64,000 bases of DNA from Diplonema papillatum. Taxonomy: Eukaryota > Euglenozoa > Diplonemea > Diplonemida > Diplonemidae. The notes below the pieces were generated by a model. That model ran no database searches and was not told the origin of the DNA. It saw nothing but the letters and a program-made list of their open reading frames with translations. The stretch spans positions 186,001-250,000 of the forward strand of contig JAPJBO010000144.1 of NCBI GenBank assembly GCA_030068145.1, read 5' to 3'. Both the position numbers and the translations under genes were made by a program. Shown here piece by piece: positions 31,216 through 42,649 of the stretch; within the stretch, counting starts at the first letter, position 1; every line of letters starts with the position of its first letter.

Positions 31216-31779
31216 CTGCACCTTGAAGAACTCCGTTCCTCTGGGTTAGCGGTCCCTGTTGTTTGCACAGACCGTTTCCCCCCACATGCACCCCCTCTCC
31301 CTTTTGGCATAGTCTCGTATGTTGTCGACAACGGACGTGCTCGAACATCCCGAATAACAAACCCCAAAAATTGGTCTATGCTCAGTATAAGCATAAAAGA
31401 TGGCCGAGAGTCAGAATGCCCCGAACAGAGCTCAGTACCCTTGGCTTTGTCGGAAGCTTTAGAGCTTGTGCCGTCGTTCCTTTCATGAAGCATTCCGTCG
31501 ACGAAGATCGCGAAGCGGACGAAGATGAAAACCGGAGGTGAACGCACAGGAACATGCCGATCTGGGCCTCAGACAGGCACTTCCAGTGAACCCCGACCCA
31601 TCATAACCCTCACACGCAAATAGAATCGACGGAAGCCATTTTTTGACACGAGGCGACGCTATTCGTCTTACCGTGAGCAGTGATTGGCACGCGAAAATAC
31701 TCGGAAGCGCCATTCCGGAGCAGATTCCGACGGGGAGGCGAGAGGGAGGAGAAGCGGTACGACACTACGACCGGGTCTT
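31216..31779. other. Intergenic, no gene seen
   Basis: No frame with coding composition and no repeat that I can place. Confidence 0.3.
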
Positions 31780-31905
31780 TTGTTGAGCACTTACGCCCGG
31801 CCCTACACCCAGATCTTCCTCTGTTTCGTGCAGGCTGCAGCGCACGCCCTCGTTTGAGGTTTGCAGCTGGCGGCGCCCTCGAGTATTTCCTACAAAGCAG
31901 GTGTT
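31780..31905 (+). mobile_element. R1 copy, left-truncated and diverged
   Basis: Matches the R1 centre and right end (TTACGCCCGGCCCTACACCC; GTATTTCCTACAAAGCAGGT) with many substitutions. Probably an older copy. Confidence 0.6.
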
Positions 31906-33380
31906 TTCACACAAGGTGGGAGAAGGGGATGGGTCTTGTTGTTGTTGTTGTGGTTGCTGTTGTTGGTTTATTTATTTATTTTCGCCCGCAATACCGGGGA
32001 GAAAACCCTGCTCCACGATAGCCAAGCTTCGCGAGCACAGGCAATGCACAGCCACAGCCGATATGTCAACCAAAAGGCATACAAGGTGTGGCGAGCCCCG
32101 GGACTTGGTGCTTGCGCTGAAGACCAGCCCGCACAGACGGTCAAACCACTGGGCAGAGCCAACTCGGCCATGTGCTACGCGTGCCCCGAAGAGGAAGGAA
32201 TAGGATGAGAAGGAAGGACAGACTGGGAGTCGCTGTCTCCAGACTTCCTAATCGTCCCCGCGCGGGGGCTTCCCCGGCGAGCTACGAGGGAACTTAACAG
32301 AAGAGTGCCAACCCCATCTCTTCCAAAGATTTCAATTCTGAATAGACCGAGGAAACGACTTTTAAACAGATCGGAAACCGAGGATTCAAACATGGTCATG
32401 AAGAAAATCGAAAATCCCGAGCAATCGGAAAGGCAAAACAACTGTTCCCCTCGGCTCAACTGCGGTTGATCGAGGGTGACATCAATTGCACTTATCGGTG
32501 GATGTCTTGGCTCTGGGAACGATGAAGACCGCGGCCAGACGCGATAGTCAATGGGAATTGCAGAAGCATGAGACTCATCAGGTCGTCGAACGCAGTAGCG
32601 GTCATGGGTTCGCCCATGCCCATCAGCAGTTGAGTGTCGCTTGAAAATCTAATGGCAATTGCAAAACGCAGTAGTAGTCGTTCACAAAACCCAACTCCTT
32701 ACAAAGGCGTCACGGGAAAAGCCAGCAGCCGCTGCTCAAAATCATGTGGGCGGCCCTGAGATTACCCCTCTCAGGAGACACCACTGGTTCACTTTTAACC
32801 ACCTCAGGAATTTCAGGACGAACGACGCATATATGCGTCGGTTGATGGATTTTTCACGGAGCATATACGAAGCCAATCTCAAACGAAAGTGGTCGTCGTT
32901 TGCTTTACTGGATAGACATGACGCAAATCTTTGAAATGCGTCCTTCCTCGGGCAGAAGTCCTGCTCCGAGCTCTGCACAGACACCTGACGTTTCCACGAG
33001 TCCCCCTTTCCTAAATTAACCCTTCCCCCTAATTTATGATGATGTGTTCTGCCTAAACATTAAACTACTGCCAGGCGGTCTCGTCCGCCAGTCAGAACGC
33101 CCCCGGCTGCGCCACCATCGGTGCAACAATCATCTTTGACAGGGCCACGGCTCGCTCCGCGCCCACGGCGCAACGACTTGCGCCCGCCGTAGTAGTACGG
33201 GATGGTAGTGGGGCGACCGGATACTCGGAGAGATGGTCCCTGCACTCTAACTCGTCTCTCTCCCTTAAACTAAGTTCCCCCCTCCGTCCCTAAGGGGTTA
33301 GCCACGCGGTGGGGTGCAGCATCAGCTGGAGCAGGGGACTATTTTGGAAACCCGGTTTCCCGGTTTCGGGGTTTCAAAAA
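31906..33380. other. Intergenic with a possible decayed exon near 33120-33245
   Basis: The segment 33120-33245 shares composition and local sequence (GGGCCACGGCTCG; CGACCGGATACTCGGAG, then AGATGGTCCCTGCACTC) with 45950-46045 (GAGCCGTGGCCC; AGACCGGAAGCTCCCGG, then AAGATGGATCCCTGCACTC). It contains stops in the matching frame, so it may be a pseudo-exon. The rest is unremarkable. Confidence 0.35.
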
Positions 33381-33584
33381 AAATACTCGAGGGGCTGCCT
33401 TGTGCTTACTTCGAAGGAGGCTAGAGGGGGAGAAACAATACAACTACAAAATGGGTCTTTTTTGTTGAACGCTTACGCCCGCCACTGAACCCAGATTCAC
33501 CTGTGTTTCGTGTGGGCTACAGCACATTTACCTCCTTTGATCTTTTGCAGCCTCAAGTATTTCCTACAAAGCAGGTGCTTATAC
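33381..33584 (+). mobile_element. R1 copy, near full length
   Basis: Runs from AAATACTCGAGGGGCTGCC through GTTGAACGCTTACGCCCGCC to CCTACAAAGCAGGTGC. It is preceded by a CCGGTTTCCCGGTTTC patch that belongs to R5-type sequence. Confidence 0.75.
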
Positions 33585-33589
33585 ACAAT

Positions 33590-33870
33590 AAAAAAAATTA
33601 TAAATTATGATTTCAAGTGGCCCCCTGTACTGTACAGTACTGCAGTTACATGGCGCGTCACTGCAATTCGAAGCTTTACCATCTCCGTAGTTTGATAGAT
33701 GCACACCACCAGCGCAAGCTTATATTTCACCACCCCCCTCCGCCCCCTTGTTTGCGTGCGCGGGGCGACGGTTCCAGGCACTCGGACACCCGCAGGCACC
33801 GCAGCGCCCCAAAACCGGGGTTTTGGCTGAAACCGGCTTTTTTGCTCGGTCCGACAAAGAACTAAAGTCC
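33590..33870. repeat. R5 dispersed repeat (copy 1)
   Basis: About 280 bp shared with 62405-62690: TTTCAAGTGG, TGTACTGTACAGTACTGCA (self-complementary), CCATCTCCGTAGTTTGATAG, TGCGCGGGGCGACGGTTCCA and CAAAACCGGGGTTTTGGCTG. Family membership is clear; element type is not. Confidence 0.75.
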
Positions 33871-33883
33871 CCTGAGCTGGAGT

Positions 33884-34022
33884 AAACGCTGGAATTAAAA
33901 AAGAAAAGCGGGTGTCACACCCGCTTTTCGGGTGTGGACGTACATTCATTTTGGTTGTGGCACACCTGCTTTTCGGGTGTGACTCGGGCACACCCTCTTT
34001 AACTCCAGCTTTTGAGGCTGGA
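33884..34022. mobile_element. R3 foldback element (copy 2)
   Basis: Contains the R3 hairpins (AAGCGGGTG...CACCCGCTTTT) and the right end TTTAACTCCAGCTTTTGAGG; its left end is degraded. Confidence 0.65.
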
Positions 34023-34327
34023 CCTCACCGTGCATGCTTCAACCTTCTTGTCTCTGTTGGCCGAACTCCGTTGGTCTGGCACTCTTCCCATAGCGAACGG
34101 ACTCAACTGTTCTCTGTCTCTGGGAAGAGGTCGGGAGACCGGGGCCAAATAGGTCATCGGGGTGGGGAGGACGATACCTGTTCCGAGGCTAGCTCATCGA
34201 GGAACTCAAAGGTGAGGTGCTTCCTTCGACCCCCCGCTTCGTGCCAGGGATCTGGCTGCCGGTCGAGGCCCTCAGGAGGAAGAAAAGAAAAAGAGAAGAA
34301 AACAATTCAAGACAAAATTGGAGACCA

Positions 34328-34419
34328 AGCAACTTCCGGAAAGGTGGGGAGAACCTGCCAGGAAAGGAGCGAAACCCGCACCTGGGTGGGCTAGTCGTGA
34401 CACGAGCTGTCGTCGAGAG
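34328..34419 (+). repeat. SINE-like structured repeat (copy 2)
   Basis: Has AGCAACTTCCGG, GGGTGGGCTAGTC and the hairpin GACA-CGAGC-TGTC followed by GTCG; an A-rich stretch precedes it. Confidence 0.6.
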
Positions 34420-37400
34420 TTGGGGGGGGGAAAAAATGTCTGCCTGGTACCTGAAAAGACAGCAGCTGAGCCTGCTCCGCATTCGGGCACCCTGTTCATA
34501 AACCACTGGTCCAAGACCAAGCGACGAGGAAAAGAGGGGGGAGAAACAAAAAAAACCAACTCGATCCCCTCCCTTCCTCCCCAACAACCCAATAAAGTAA
34601 ACACCCGAAAGCCTCAAAAACAGATCCAACCCTCAAAACATCTTACAAAAAACAAGCCAACTTTCACTCTCATAGAGGTGAAGGCGCCAAGAGTGAGTTA
34701 GAAAGCAGCCGAGTGACGATCCAGCTGCAGAAAGCTGAAGCCGGCCCGTCCTGATTTGATCCTGCGATTGCTCCCGCACGGGATCGTCGGAAGCACAAAC
34801 GAATTCCGTAAGAAATACGCAGGAATTACGCAATACGGGGTAGACTACGTTCTTGCCTCATGCCACCGGCCACCTCTTCCGAGTATTTTCAACACTCAAA
34901 ATGCAGTGTCAAAGAATAGCTGGGGAGAAGTAAGTCGATTCGACGGACCACCTCCTGATAGACCGTGATATACACGACGTCACACCGCGAGAGACAGCAC
35001 CATGCAAAGCTAACTCCATGCAGCTCCAGGAGATAGGGATGGACCTCGGTGCGACGTGGCAGGCGGTCTCCCAAACGCAGGACAAGCATGTTGAAAGTCT
35101 GTACAAATAACGCTAGGACCCCCACTATTCTGCCTCAACAGGCATTCGAAGAGGCTACAAAAAACCTTTGGATTTTGTAACGAAACAAGAAAATCAAAGA
35201 TTTACACGATGGGCAGGCCGTGCGCTGGTTCCACAAAACATACCCAGCCGTAGAGCTGAACGACCGCTTCCCCAAGAAAATGGCGAGCCTAATTTAGCTG
35301 TGTGGTGTGTGGGCTGGCCCGCATGTGCATCTAAAGGTGATACTTGACAGGAAAGCAAGAAGAAGGACCCGGCCGACAGAGAACAGTGTACCCTTGCCAG
35401 TCCACCTCCTTGTGCCCCGACTCGGACCTAACTTTTCAAAGGATCCCACCCCGCCCTGCATATCAATCGGAGACTTTAAAGCACCGATCTCTTTAACACG
35501 AGAAACAGCCCAAAACCGTGACCGCAGGAATTTGCTGCGGGATCGTTGCTCACGGGGCACGCGTAAAGGAAGCCTCGTTCAATAGTCATTCATGAATCAA
35601 CCGAATACATGGTAACTTACACGACCAATGACATCTTCACTAGCGGGCAAGCGTGTATGGTCAACCGCAGCCATTGAGCCAGCCAACGGTGCCGCATGTG
35701 GCTGTCTGTTTAGTATTAACAATCTTGCGGGTTGCCCTTCGATGCATTGTGCAGCTACAAGACGTAGACAGCGTATTGGGGGTTGATCAGAATTCCTAAA
35801 CCTGAAAATGACACGGGGTTAATACAAGTGGGTAAACGATCAACCGGCACGCACAAACGAAGTCTTGTGACTATCAGAATAATCAGGATCACAGTCGGTG
35901 GGGTATCAGACCTCTCGAGAATCAGGGTCAACTCTGGCTTGCTCAAGGCAAAGGGTTGGTTCCGCATTCAAATGGCTTTCTTTGTTATTCGGGCTTCTTA
36001 TCTTCTTCGTATCCCCGTCAGCGCAGCGCTGACTACATCGAGGCAATTGCTGTCCCTTCCTATCTTCCCCCTTTCCCGTTATCGTGCAGTGCACACGATT
36101 AGCAACCGCCCTCCCCACCATAACGCATCAACCGAGGTCGAAAATCGTTCATCCTGCCAAGTGAGGGGCTGCAACTCCGTAGGAGGGAAGGCCCCCGTGC
36201 ACTATCATCTCTTCCACCCTCCTTCTCGCTCGTTCTCATTTTTTTTTCTTCTATCATTCGTTACTGGCGCGGGGTCCCGTCATTTTTTCTTCGTTTTCTT
36301 TTGTGTGTATTTTTCTTTCATCTTGTTTCTTCTTTCTTTGAACATCAAAGAGTCGGGCTGCTTCGGTGTGGACATCGACCAACTCATCTGCGCGGCGTCG
36401 GCTTGTCATGCACAAGCTCGCGATCGCTGCACCCTCCGCCGGCACTGCTGGCCGGTCGCTGATCTGTGCTCATGGCATTGCTCTGTTCAGAGCAGCGATG
36501 CTACAGACGACTGCTACTCTTTGAAAGTCAAAGAGTCGAAGGTTCGGTTCTTTCCCCGCGCACACACGGGGGAAGTTCCACCCCCCGCCCAAAGGCGAAA
36601 ACGAAGATTGTTGTTTTGGTCAGCAGGGACAACCGGACTCAAGTCTGCGTTCTACCACAGCGACAACGACACATCGGACCGTCTCTTGAAGTTCCGAGGT
36701 CAACGCGACTGTTTCCTCATCATATATTGTACGCAGTTTGTTACGGTGCGGTACACAGATACTTTCGCTTTTGAACCCGTAGTTGTTGGTAGTTCAACTT
36801 GGAGTCGCCCCTGGTGGGGTGTTCAGCTGAATTCACACCTTCTTCGATCTGCGTTCAGTGGCAATGGGTCGTCCCTTCGACACCACACTCTGATGGCTTA
36901 CACGCCGACTAACCGGGCACCAAACGCACACGTGAACGCTACGATCAAAACAAAAGCACGACACATCACGGAAAAGAGGCGCATCACAAAACAGCGATGC
37001 AAGTTGTCGCCCCACGCTCTCTTTCGCATTTTATTCAAAATGCCTGCCGTTCGGCTTCGATCGGTTGTCGCGTATCCCCCGCGCGCACGAAAGAACAAAT
37101 TGTCTACGCTTCCTGGAAGGGAATAACTAGAACGAGGAAAACACTTCAACCAAACTATCTTTTCCTTTGCTGTGTGCTATGGGATGATCACGCACGTAGA
37201 ATATGACAAGCGGTCGTTGTACCTGCCGCGCGACGAGCATTATGCTATTTTATAGTACTTGTCGTTGTATATGACAGTCTTGTCACGTAGTGCGCGGCGT
37301 TCTTTTTTTTCTTTTCCACTTCCGTTTTCTTTTGCTTTTCTTCTTCTTTTTTTTTATTTTTATGAGATCTCGTCACCAAAAAGAACCTGAAAAGAAAAAA

Positions 37401-38371
37401 AACCGAAGAAAAAAGTCAAAGAAACAATCGGCTCGGGTGCTCCCGGCTGTGGTCTTCACGTCATCGATGTCCGTCGTGCATCCATCCGCGCTTACGCACT
37501 TTTCTGCCCTTTCGACACCGAAGTGAATAGCCGCTTGTTGCCAAGTGACGTGCTGTGCAGAAGCCCAACGTGTTGGCAGCCACACATCCTGCTGGACTCA
37601 ACTTCTTCGGTACCCCCGAAAACCGAAGTAACGAAGTGCGCAAGAACTCCGCAATACGGGGGCTTCGGGGAGTGCCAATTCTTTGATGCGTTTATGGTTT
37701 GGGAAATCGGCGGGCCGCTTGGCCCGGAAGTCGGATCTCGAAACTCAAAGTCAGCGCGACCCTAGCAAGCTTTTGTCAGTGGCACGAGAGAGAGGCGCCG
37801 TCGCTTTCACTCGTTCAAGTACCGCGCTTTCCCAGTGGTTGTAAATTTGTTGCATTCGTGTGATTGTCAGGCCTTCGACTACCCTGAGCAACGCACTATG
37901 CACACTCCGTGTCTACGTCACAGCAGATGGAACGCGTCTGTTACGTCGCCGCGGAGGCGGCCTCCCAGTGAATTCCTCATCAGGAGGGTTGATTCGTTAC
38001 ATGCTCGGCGCACTTCTATTTGGTACCAGATGTGCAAATACTGCGGACGAAAGAAAATGCCTCAAATCGTCTCCTGGGGTGACGGAATACACAACGACGA
38101 CGAGGAATCCGCAAAGGAGTAGAGGGCGAACGCCATTCCCTCGGCAGGGACAGCAGAAAAAAGCGAACATCGACAAACGCTGTTGGGCGACACCGCACAA
38201 CAGGGTACCACAACGAAGCCAGCGAAGTGGCACACCACTCGGAACGCAACACCTTCTCCCCAGTGTCCTCCCCCTAGCCTCCTCGGAACCGGATACTTCG
38301 CATCCACCGAACTTCTAAAAACGACACAAAAACCGAAGAAAAAGAAGAAAGTACACATACACCCACCCGAG
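34420..38371. other. Long gene-poor interval
   Basis: A block at 34880-34950 (GAGTATTTTCAACACTC through GTAAGTCGATTCGACGGA) is a diverged copy of 42570-42641, the immediate upstream flank of the 42650 gene, and runs into an R2 fragment (34955-35045). A motif at 34765-34805 repeats the 3.67-kb one. The 447-codon open frame at 35783-37126 has no ATG start, AT-rich third positions and a polypyrimidine-derived Phe/Leu stretch; I do not call it a gene. Confidence 0.45.
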
Positions 38372-38490
38372 CAGTCCACCCCTATCCCCTGGAACTGCAT
38401 CGAATTGCCTGCTGCATCACAGGCTAACAGGCTAACATAGGCTAACACACGACGCTACAGGCTATCAGCAGTCTATCAGCAGGAGGTTCA
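38372..38490. mobile_element. R2 palindromic element
   Basis: Arms GTCCACCCCTATCCCCTGGA and GGTTCACCGGCTCACA enclose CTGCATCGAATTGCCTGC and several AGGCTAACA units, an expanded short internal repeat. Confidence 0.6.
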
Positions 38491-38663
38491 CCGGCTCACA
38501 CGTAGGAATTGGCACGGCATCTTCTTGTCTTCTGCTTGATCGGTCAGGTTTGAACGAAGGCTGTAGTTCACCTCCCTCGTTGCGCTTGCAGAGATCGCCT
38601 CCGCGCACTCAACGAGCCACCGCCGTGTTGTGGCAGTCTTCGCGCGGGGCGCAGCACACAGTG

Positions 38664-39029
38664 ATGGCGAACGCCGCCTGCGTCGGGATGGTGCGGCCGT
38701 CCTTTCGGCGCTCGTCGTACCGTAACCAGGTGAAGCGGGTCTCTGAGATGTTCGAGGCGACCGAAGCCGACGTCAGCCGGTCTCTCACCCGGCCCCAGCA
38801 CCGGCCGGCGGGCATCAGCGAGGAGGAGAGGCTGCAGCAGTGGAAGCTGCTGGGCCCCGTGCTCAAGATCCAGCGATGGTACCGAAGGTGCAAGTCGAAG
38901 GCGTCCGTCAAAGTCCTTCTCGAAGGCCGGCGGCGGCAGCACGTCCTCATATGGCAGCGAAGCGCGGCCGAGACTGTGCAACGTTGCTGGAAGGCGTACC
39001 TCGTACGCAAGGCAACGCTACGACGCTAG
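38664..39029 (+). CDS. Small IQ-motif protein
   Basis: A 121-residue single-exon product from the first ATG. Two IQ-like calmodulin-binding helices are visible. One is VLKIQRWYRRCKSK (residues 66-79, pattern IQxxxRxxxxR-like). The other is AETVQRCWKAYLVRK (102-116). The first 50 residues are Arg/Ser-rich without a recognised domain. IQ motifs bind calmodulin or EF-hand light chains and are frequent in axonemal and cytoskeletal proteins, so a flagellar role is plausible but inferred. GC-rich codons and a decayed copy at 39056-39300 support the gene. Confidence 0.65.
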   Translation: MANAACVGMVRPSFRRSSYRNQVKRVSEMFEATEADVSRSLTRPQHRPAGISEEERLQQWKLLGPVLKIQRWYRRCKSKASVKVLLEGRRRQHVLIWQRSAAETVQRCWKAYLVRKATLRR

Positions 39030-39055
39030 AAGCGCAAAGTGTAAGCACCCAGGGT

Positions 39056-39300
39056 AGAGTCCGCTGGCCCACTGGAACACTCGTCGACCAAGAACGTTCG
39101 ATCTTGAGTGTGGCGAGGCGTGACTCGAGGTGGCAGTCAGCCCGGCCTCAACACCGGACAGCACCAGCGAGGACGGGCTACAGCAGTGGAAGGGCTGCTA
39201 GGCAGGATCTAGCGATGGTATACCGAAGGTGCGGGTCGAAAGCGTCTGTCGAGCTTCTAGCGTTGCCGAAGGGTGTTCCGTGGGCAAAGCAACGAGCGGC
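39056..39300 (+). pseudogene. Decayed tandem copy of the IQ-motif gene
   Basis: The order of segments repeats 38690-38960: GTCAGCCCGGCCTCAACACC, CAGCGAGGACGGGCTACAGC, TCTAGCGATGGTATACCGAA and GGTGCGGGTCGAAAGCGTCT correspond to intact counterparts. In-frame stops and indels are present. A weaker trace near 39548 (CATGGCAGCAACGTGCAAGC) could be a third remnant. Confidence 0.7.
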
Positions 39301-40021
39301 GATGCGGGACGAAATCAGCAGGAGCGATGGTCATTTGTCCCTGAAATATGGGACAAATCGCCATCGTCAAGAGAAGACAGCTTCGCACCGACGCCGAACT
39401 GCTAGGCTGGGATACGGAAGGAGTTGCATCATTGGAAGATAGCTCCGCATCACGTTCCAGCCACCTGAACGTGGCACTGACTCAGATCACGCCCTCCCGC
39501 CGACTCAACTCGGCGGTCAGTCACGACTGCCGCCCCTCGACGTGCCGCATGGCAGCAACGTGCAAGCGAGGACTCCGATTCCGGGTGTGTTGCCGAGGTT
39601 GTCACAGGCTACCGCAACGATCGCCACGAGTTACAGCACGATCGAAACCGTCGCATTCTAGTAAGTAGTTACAGCCACCACGCACTGTCTGAATGAGGTG
39701 CATGTCTCTTGACATAAAGCCCAAACATTCTCGTTCGATGAGAGCAAGACTTTTCTTAGCTTTGTAAGGGGAGCGGTCCTGTCAATGGATGGTTTCTTCG
39801 ACATTCGTCCTGGCTCCGACAGCCACAGAAAATGGGCCAGTCAGTGCGCGTTGCCAGGGACCTAGAAAAAGGACATTGAAAAAATGAAGAGGAATTTTGG
39901 AGGTTGGCAGCCAAATATAATCTGCCCCTCTCCCTTAGCCCCTCCAAAGCTTCCCCCTTTAAGGGGGAGGAAACCCCAGGAACATGCCAGGGGCATGGTC
40001 AACGCGATCACGTGGACACCC
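39301..40021. other. Intergenic downstream of the IQ gene
   Basis: Possibly further eroded tail copies in the first 350 bp; otherwise no gene. Confidence 0.3.
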
Positions 40022-40112
40022 AGTGAGCCAGTCTACCCCCATTTCCTGGAAGTGCATCGAACTACCTGCTGCTGTCTATCACAGTCTGTCGCAGGCTATC
40101 CGGGGTTAACTG
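40022..40112. mobile_element. R2 palindromic element
   Basis: TGAGCCAGTCTACCCCC...CTGGAAGTGCATCGAACTAC...GGGGTTAACTGGCTCA: compact 90-bp copy with paired ends. Confidence 0.6.
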
Positions 40113-40215
40113 GCTCACGCTGTGCATCCGTTTTGGAAAGCGTGTCGGCAAAGTGCCCGCGGCTTGCGAACGAACTGAGAGCAAGCAGAAGCCCTGGGGC
40201 CTTTCAAACATAATA

Positions 40216-40395
40216 AAAAATACTCGAGGGACTGCCTTGTGCTCATTTCGAAGGAGGCTTCTTCGGCAATTTTTTGTTGAACGCTTACGCCCGCCGCAGA
40301 ACCCAGATTTACCTGTGTTTCGTGTGGGCTGCAGCCTTTGTCTATCGCAATTGGCAGTCTCCTCAAGCATTTCCTACAAAGCAGGTGCTTATACA
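40216..40395 (+). mobile_element. R1 copy, near full length
   Basis: AAATACTCGAGGGACTGCC to CCTACAAAGCAGGTGC with the GTTGAACGCTTACGCCCGCC centre. Confidence 0.75.
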
Positions 40396-40804
40396 AAAAG
40401 GGGGGCCCAAGATTACACTCCACGAAGGAATGTACTTGGTGTCGGTCACAAACAGTCCCGGATATGGCTAGCCATAACCCATAACGAAAGCATGCACTAA
40501 ATATACAATCCGTAACCATAAAGCCCTTTCTTGCTCTAAGAGAACCCATTCATGAACGGTCACACGGAGACCCTAAACCCCCGGTATTTCAAGCGAACTT
40601 TAACTCTAAAAAAACAACAAACCTCCGGTGGCCCTAGAGCCCCGGATTCCTCAAGCGAGCTCTCACTGTAGTACATTGCAGAACGTAAAAAGTATGCATG
40701 ACGACCCGCTGACCGATCGCTGAGCCACTGCGAAGAAAAGTTGCGGCGACCACCTAACTACCTTGCAATGCAAAGGAAGCAAGGACGCAAGAAGTAAAAA
40801 AAGA
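40396..40804. other. Intergenic with a repeated AACTTTAACTCTAAAA motif
   Basis: CAAGCGAACTTTAACTCTAA at 40588 is followed 60 bp later by CAAGCGAGCTCTCACTGTAG. Related motifs occur near 9483, 56750, 57988 and 59815. Nature unknown. Confidence 0.35.
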
Positions 40805-40900
40805 ACGCTAACCCAAACAACTTCCGCCGGCAGTGAAAACCTTGCCAGAAGAAATCAACTGCCTTCGGGTGGGCTAGGCTGACACTTGCTGTCGTCAGGA
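40805..40900 (+). repeat. SINE-like structured repeat (copy 3)
   Basis: Starts CGCTAACCCAAACAACTTCC, as copy 1 does, and keeps GCCTTCGGGTGGGC and GACA-CTTGC-TGTC. It is the closest relative of copy 1. Confidence 0.7.
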
Positions 40901-41227
40901 GAAAGGGGCGAGTCCCAAGTAGCATAGATACCCTGCTGCGCGTGTCCTTCGGACACTCTTTTTAAAGGGCAAGTTGCGGTGCCGCTTGTTTCATACACTA
41001 CCGTGCCCTTTATTCTTTCGAAGACCTTCGCTGCCAACAAAAGGGGCTCGGCATCCGATGAGGGTTTGCCCGCGCAATAGTCGGGCGTGGGTGTTGTCGA
41101 AGCATGCGACTCATCAGGCGAAGACACGAACAGCTTGGTTTGACAAAAAAGCGGGGCCCGCAGGGTGAGGGAAGTTGAAACCCAAGCAGGAGTTGTACAG
41201 CTTCCGCGTAGGCTTGTCCATGAATAC

Positions 41228-41313
41228 CTGTGAGCCGGTCCACCCTTATTCCCTGGAACTGCATCGAATTGCCTGCTGCTGACTAGCGGTCGGTCTGCAG
41301 GATGAACCGGCTC
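41228..41313. mobile_element. R2 palindromic element at a duplication breakpoint
   Basis: TGAGCCGGTCCACCCTT to GATGAACCGGCTCA. The partial gene copy begins about 15 bp after its right end, so the element may mark or have mediated the duplication junction. Confidence 0.6.
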
Positions 41314-41328
41314 AATACCTGGTTCCCA

Positions 41329-41572
41329 AGCCGTCGGCCGGCAAGCGCCTAGGCATCAACCCCTCCCACAACCGGCCGCCCGACGGCCGTGCCATCACCG
41401 CGCACCTTCTCGGCCCGGAGGCGGCGGAAGCCGCGGCGAAGGCGCTGCCTAGAGGCGGGAAGAAGAAGCTGGTGCCGCTGCACGACAAGGTGCCCACCTT
41501 CGAAAAGGAGGAGCGCGCCCACACAACAAGGTGCCCACAACCGGAGCAAGAGGTTCGCGGCGCAGCCGCAGG
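41329..41572 (+). pseudogene. Upstream fragment of the 42.65-kb gene
   Basis: Near-identical to codons about 91-165 of the gene at 42650 (GTCGGCCGGCAAGCGCC through CAGCCGCAGG). A 16-bp insertion after GCGCGCCCACA shifts the frame. High identity implies recent copying. Confidence 0.75.
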
Positions 41573-41599
41573 CTTCTTCCCGTCCCCCCCCGGGACTCC

Positions 41600-42270
41600 C
41601 CCCCACCCCGACGGCCGCCCCTGAGTATTGTGAACTTGAAATGCAGGTCCCACAAGGGGTAAGCTTGCATTTGTCATTGGCTAGGGTTACTTGATAACGT
41701 CGTCCGAAGACGATCTCAATGCGGACGAAGACGATGGTGGCAGGCTGGTGATATATCCAGCTCGGTTTTTTGAAGTGTGCGCTTTCGGCCGCCCCTGAGT
41801 ATAGTACGTGCGCTCGGCTAAAGGCCGGCGCGGGGCGAGACTGGTGGCAGCTGTTAAAGTTCGGGAAACAGTAAAGTTCGGGTGATGCAAATTTCTGGTG
41901 AACCAAAGTTCGGGCGCAGCTGAGTTCGGGCGAAGCTAAGTTCCAGTGAACCAAAGTTCGGGCGCAGCTGAGTTGGGGCGAAGCTAAGTTCTGGTGAAAC
42001 AAAGCAAAGTTCGGGCGAAGCAAAGTTCGGGTTCTGGTGATGCTGAGTTCGGCGTGTGGTAGCAAGTTTAGCCCGTGTTGGTAAGTTCGGCGCCAGTTCC
42101 CGGGGGGGAGACCCCCCCGGACCCCCCCCCGACTCCGTTTCCCGTGGCGACCCAAATGCCGCGAGATACTGAGAAACTCCGCAAAAAAACGCAAATTTCG
42201 GGCACATTGGTCCATGATTGGACCCCGAAACGCAACAAACGTCGAAAACAATCTTCGACCGAAAAAGTGT
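41600..42270 (+). repeat. Minisatellite of AAGTTCGGGCGAAGC-type units (core 41855-42060)
   Basis: Units of about 16 bp alternate among GTTCGGGCGCAGCTGA, GTTCGGGCGAAGCTAA and GTTCTGGTGAACCAAA, giving a 47-48 bp higher period. On either side, CGGCCGCCCCTGAGTAT occurs at 41612 and 41790. The interval ends in GC-rich palindromic sequence (CCCGGGGGGGAGACCCCCCC). Confidence 0.65.
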
Positions 42271-42335
42271 GATGGGCGGGGTTCGAACCCGGGCCTACCG
42301 GCCTGAAGGCCGACACCCGCTCACTCTGCCACCCC
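42271..42335 (-). tRNA. tRNA-like sequence (degenerate or SINE head)
   Basis: On the minus strand it reads GGTGGCAGAGTGAGCGG (A-box-like) and, about 30 bases later, GGGTTCGAACCC (B box / T-loop). A CGGCC...GGCCG stem lies in the anticodon-arm position, but its loop has only four bases (TTCA), and the expected acceptor strands do not pair. A functional tRNA is therefore unlikely; a tRNA-derived promoter of a repeat is more likely. Confidence 0.4.
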
Positions 42336-42649
42336 TTTGCATTTTGGCAGGGGGAAAAAAGCTAGCTTTGCACATCCCCAGCTCCAAAAAAAACAATTCA
42401 CTTTTGAGTGTAGAGAAAAGTGGGGTTGGCTCGAATAGAGGCTATTCACATTGCATGTTCATAGGACCTCCAATCTCGAATCGATTATATCCCCTATTGC
42501 TCCCTCCCCTGTCAGGGAAACCCCTCTACCCTGTTTCAGTTCGCCCTCTCTACTCCTCTTAGTAAGCACTGCCTCCGAGCATTTTCAACATCCCCAAATG
42601 CAGTGTCAAAGAATAGTTGGGGGGAAGTAAGTCGATTCGACGGACGAAG
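42336..42649 (+). other. Upstream flank of the 42.65-kb gene
   Basis: The last 70 bp (42570-42641) is conserved with 34880-34950, including GTAAGTCGATTCGACGGA. It may be a 5' untranslated or promoter segment copied elsewhere, or part of a repeat that landed at both places. Confidence 0.4.

Noticed and set aside
35783..37126. 447-codon open frame on the plus strand
   Set aside because: No ATG at its start, weak codon bias, a Phe/Leu run produced by a pyrimidine tract, and no recognisable domain.
42075..42120. LTR-retrotransposon primer-binding site on the minus strand (TGGCGCC)
   Set aside because: Only seven bases match, and no LTR pair, gag or pol sequence is nearby.
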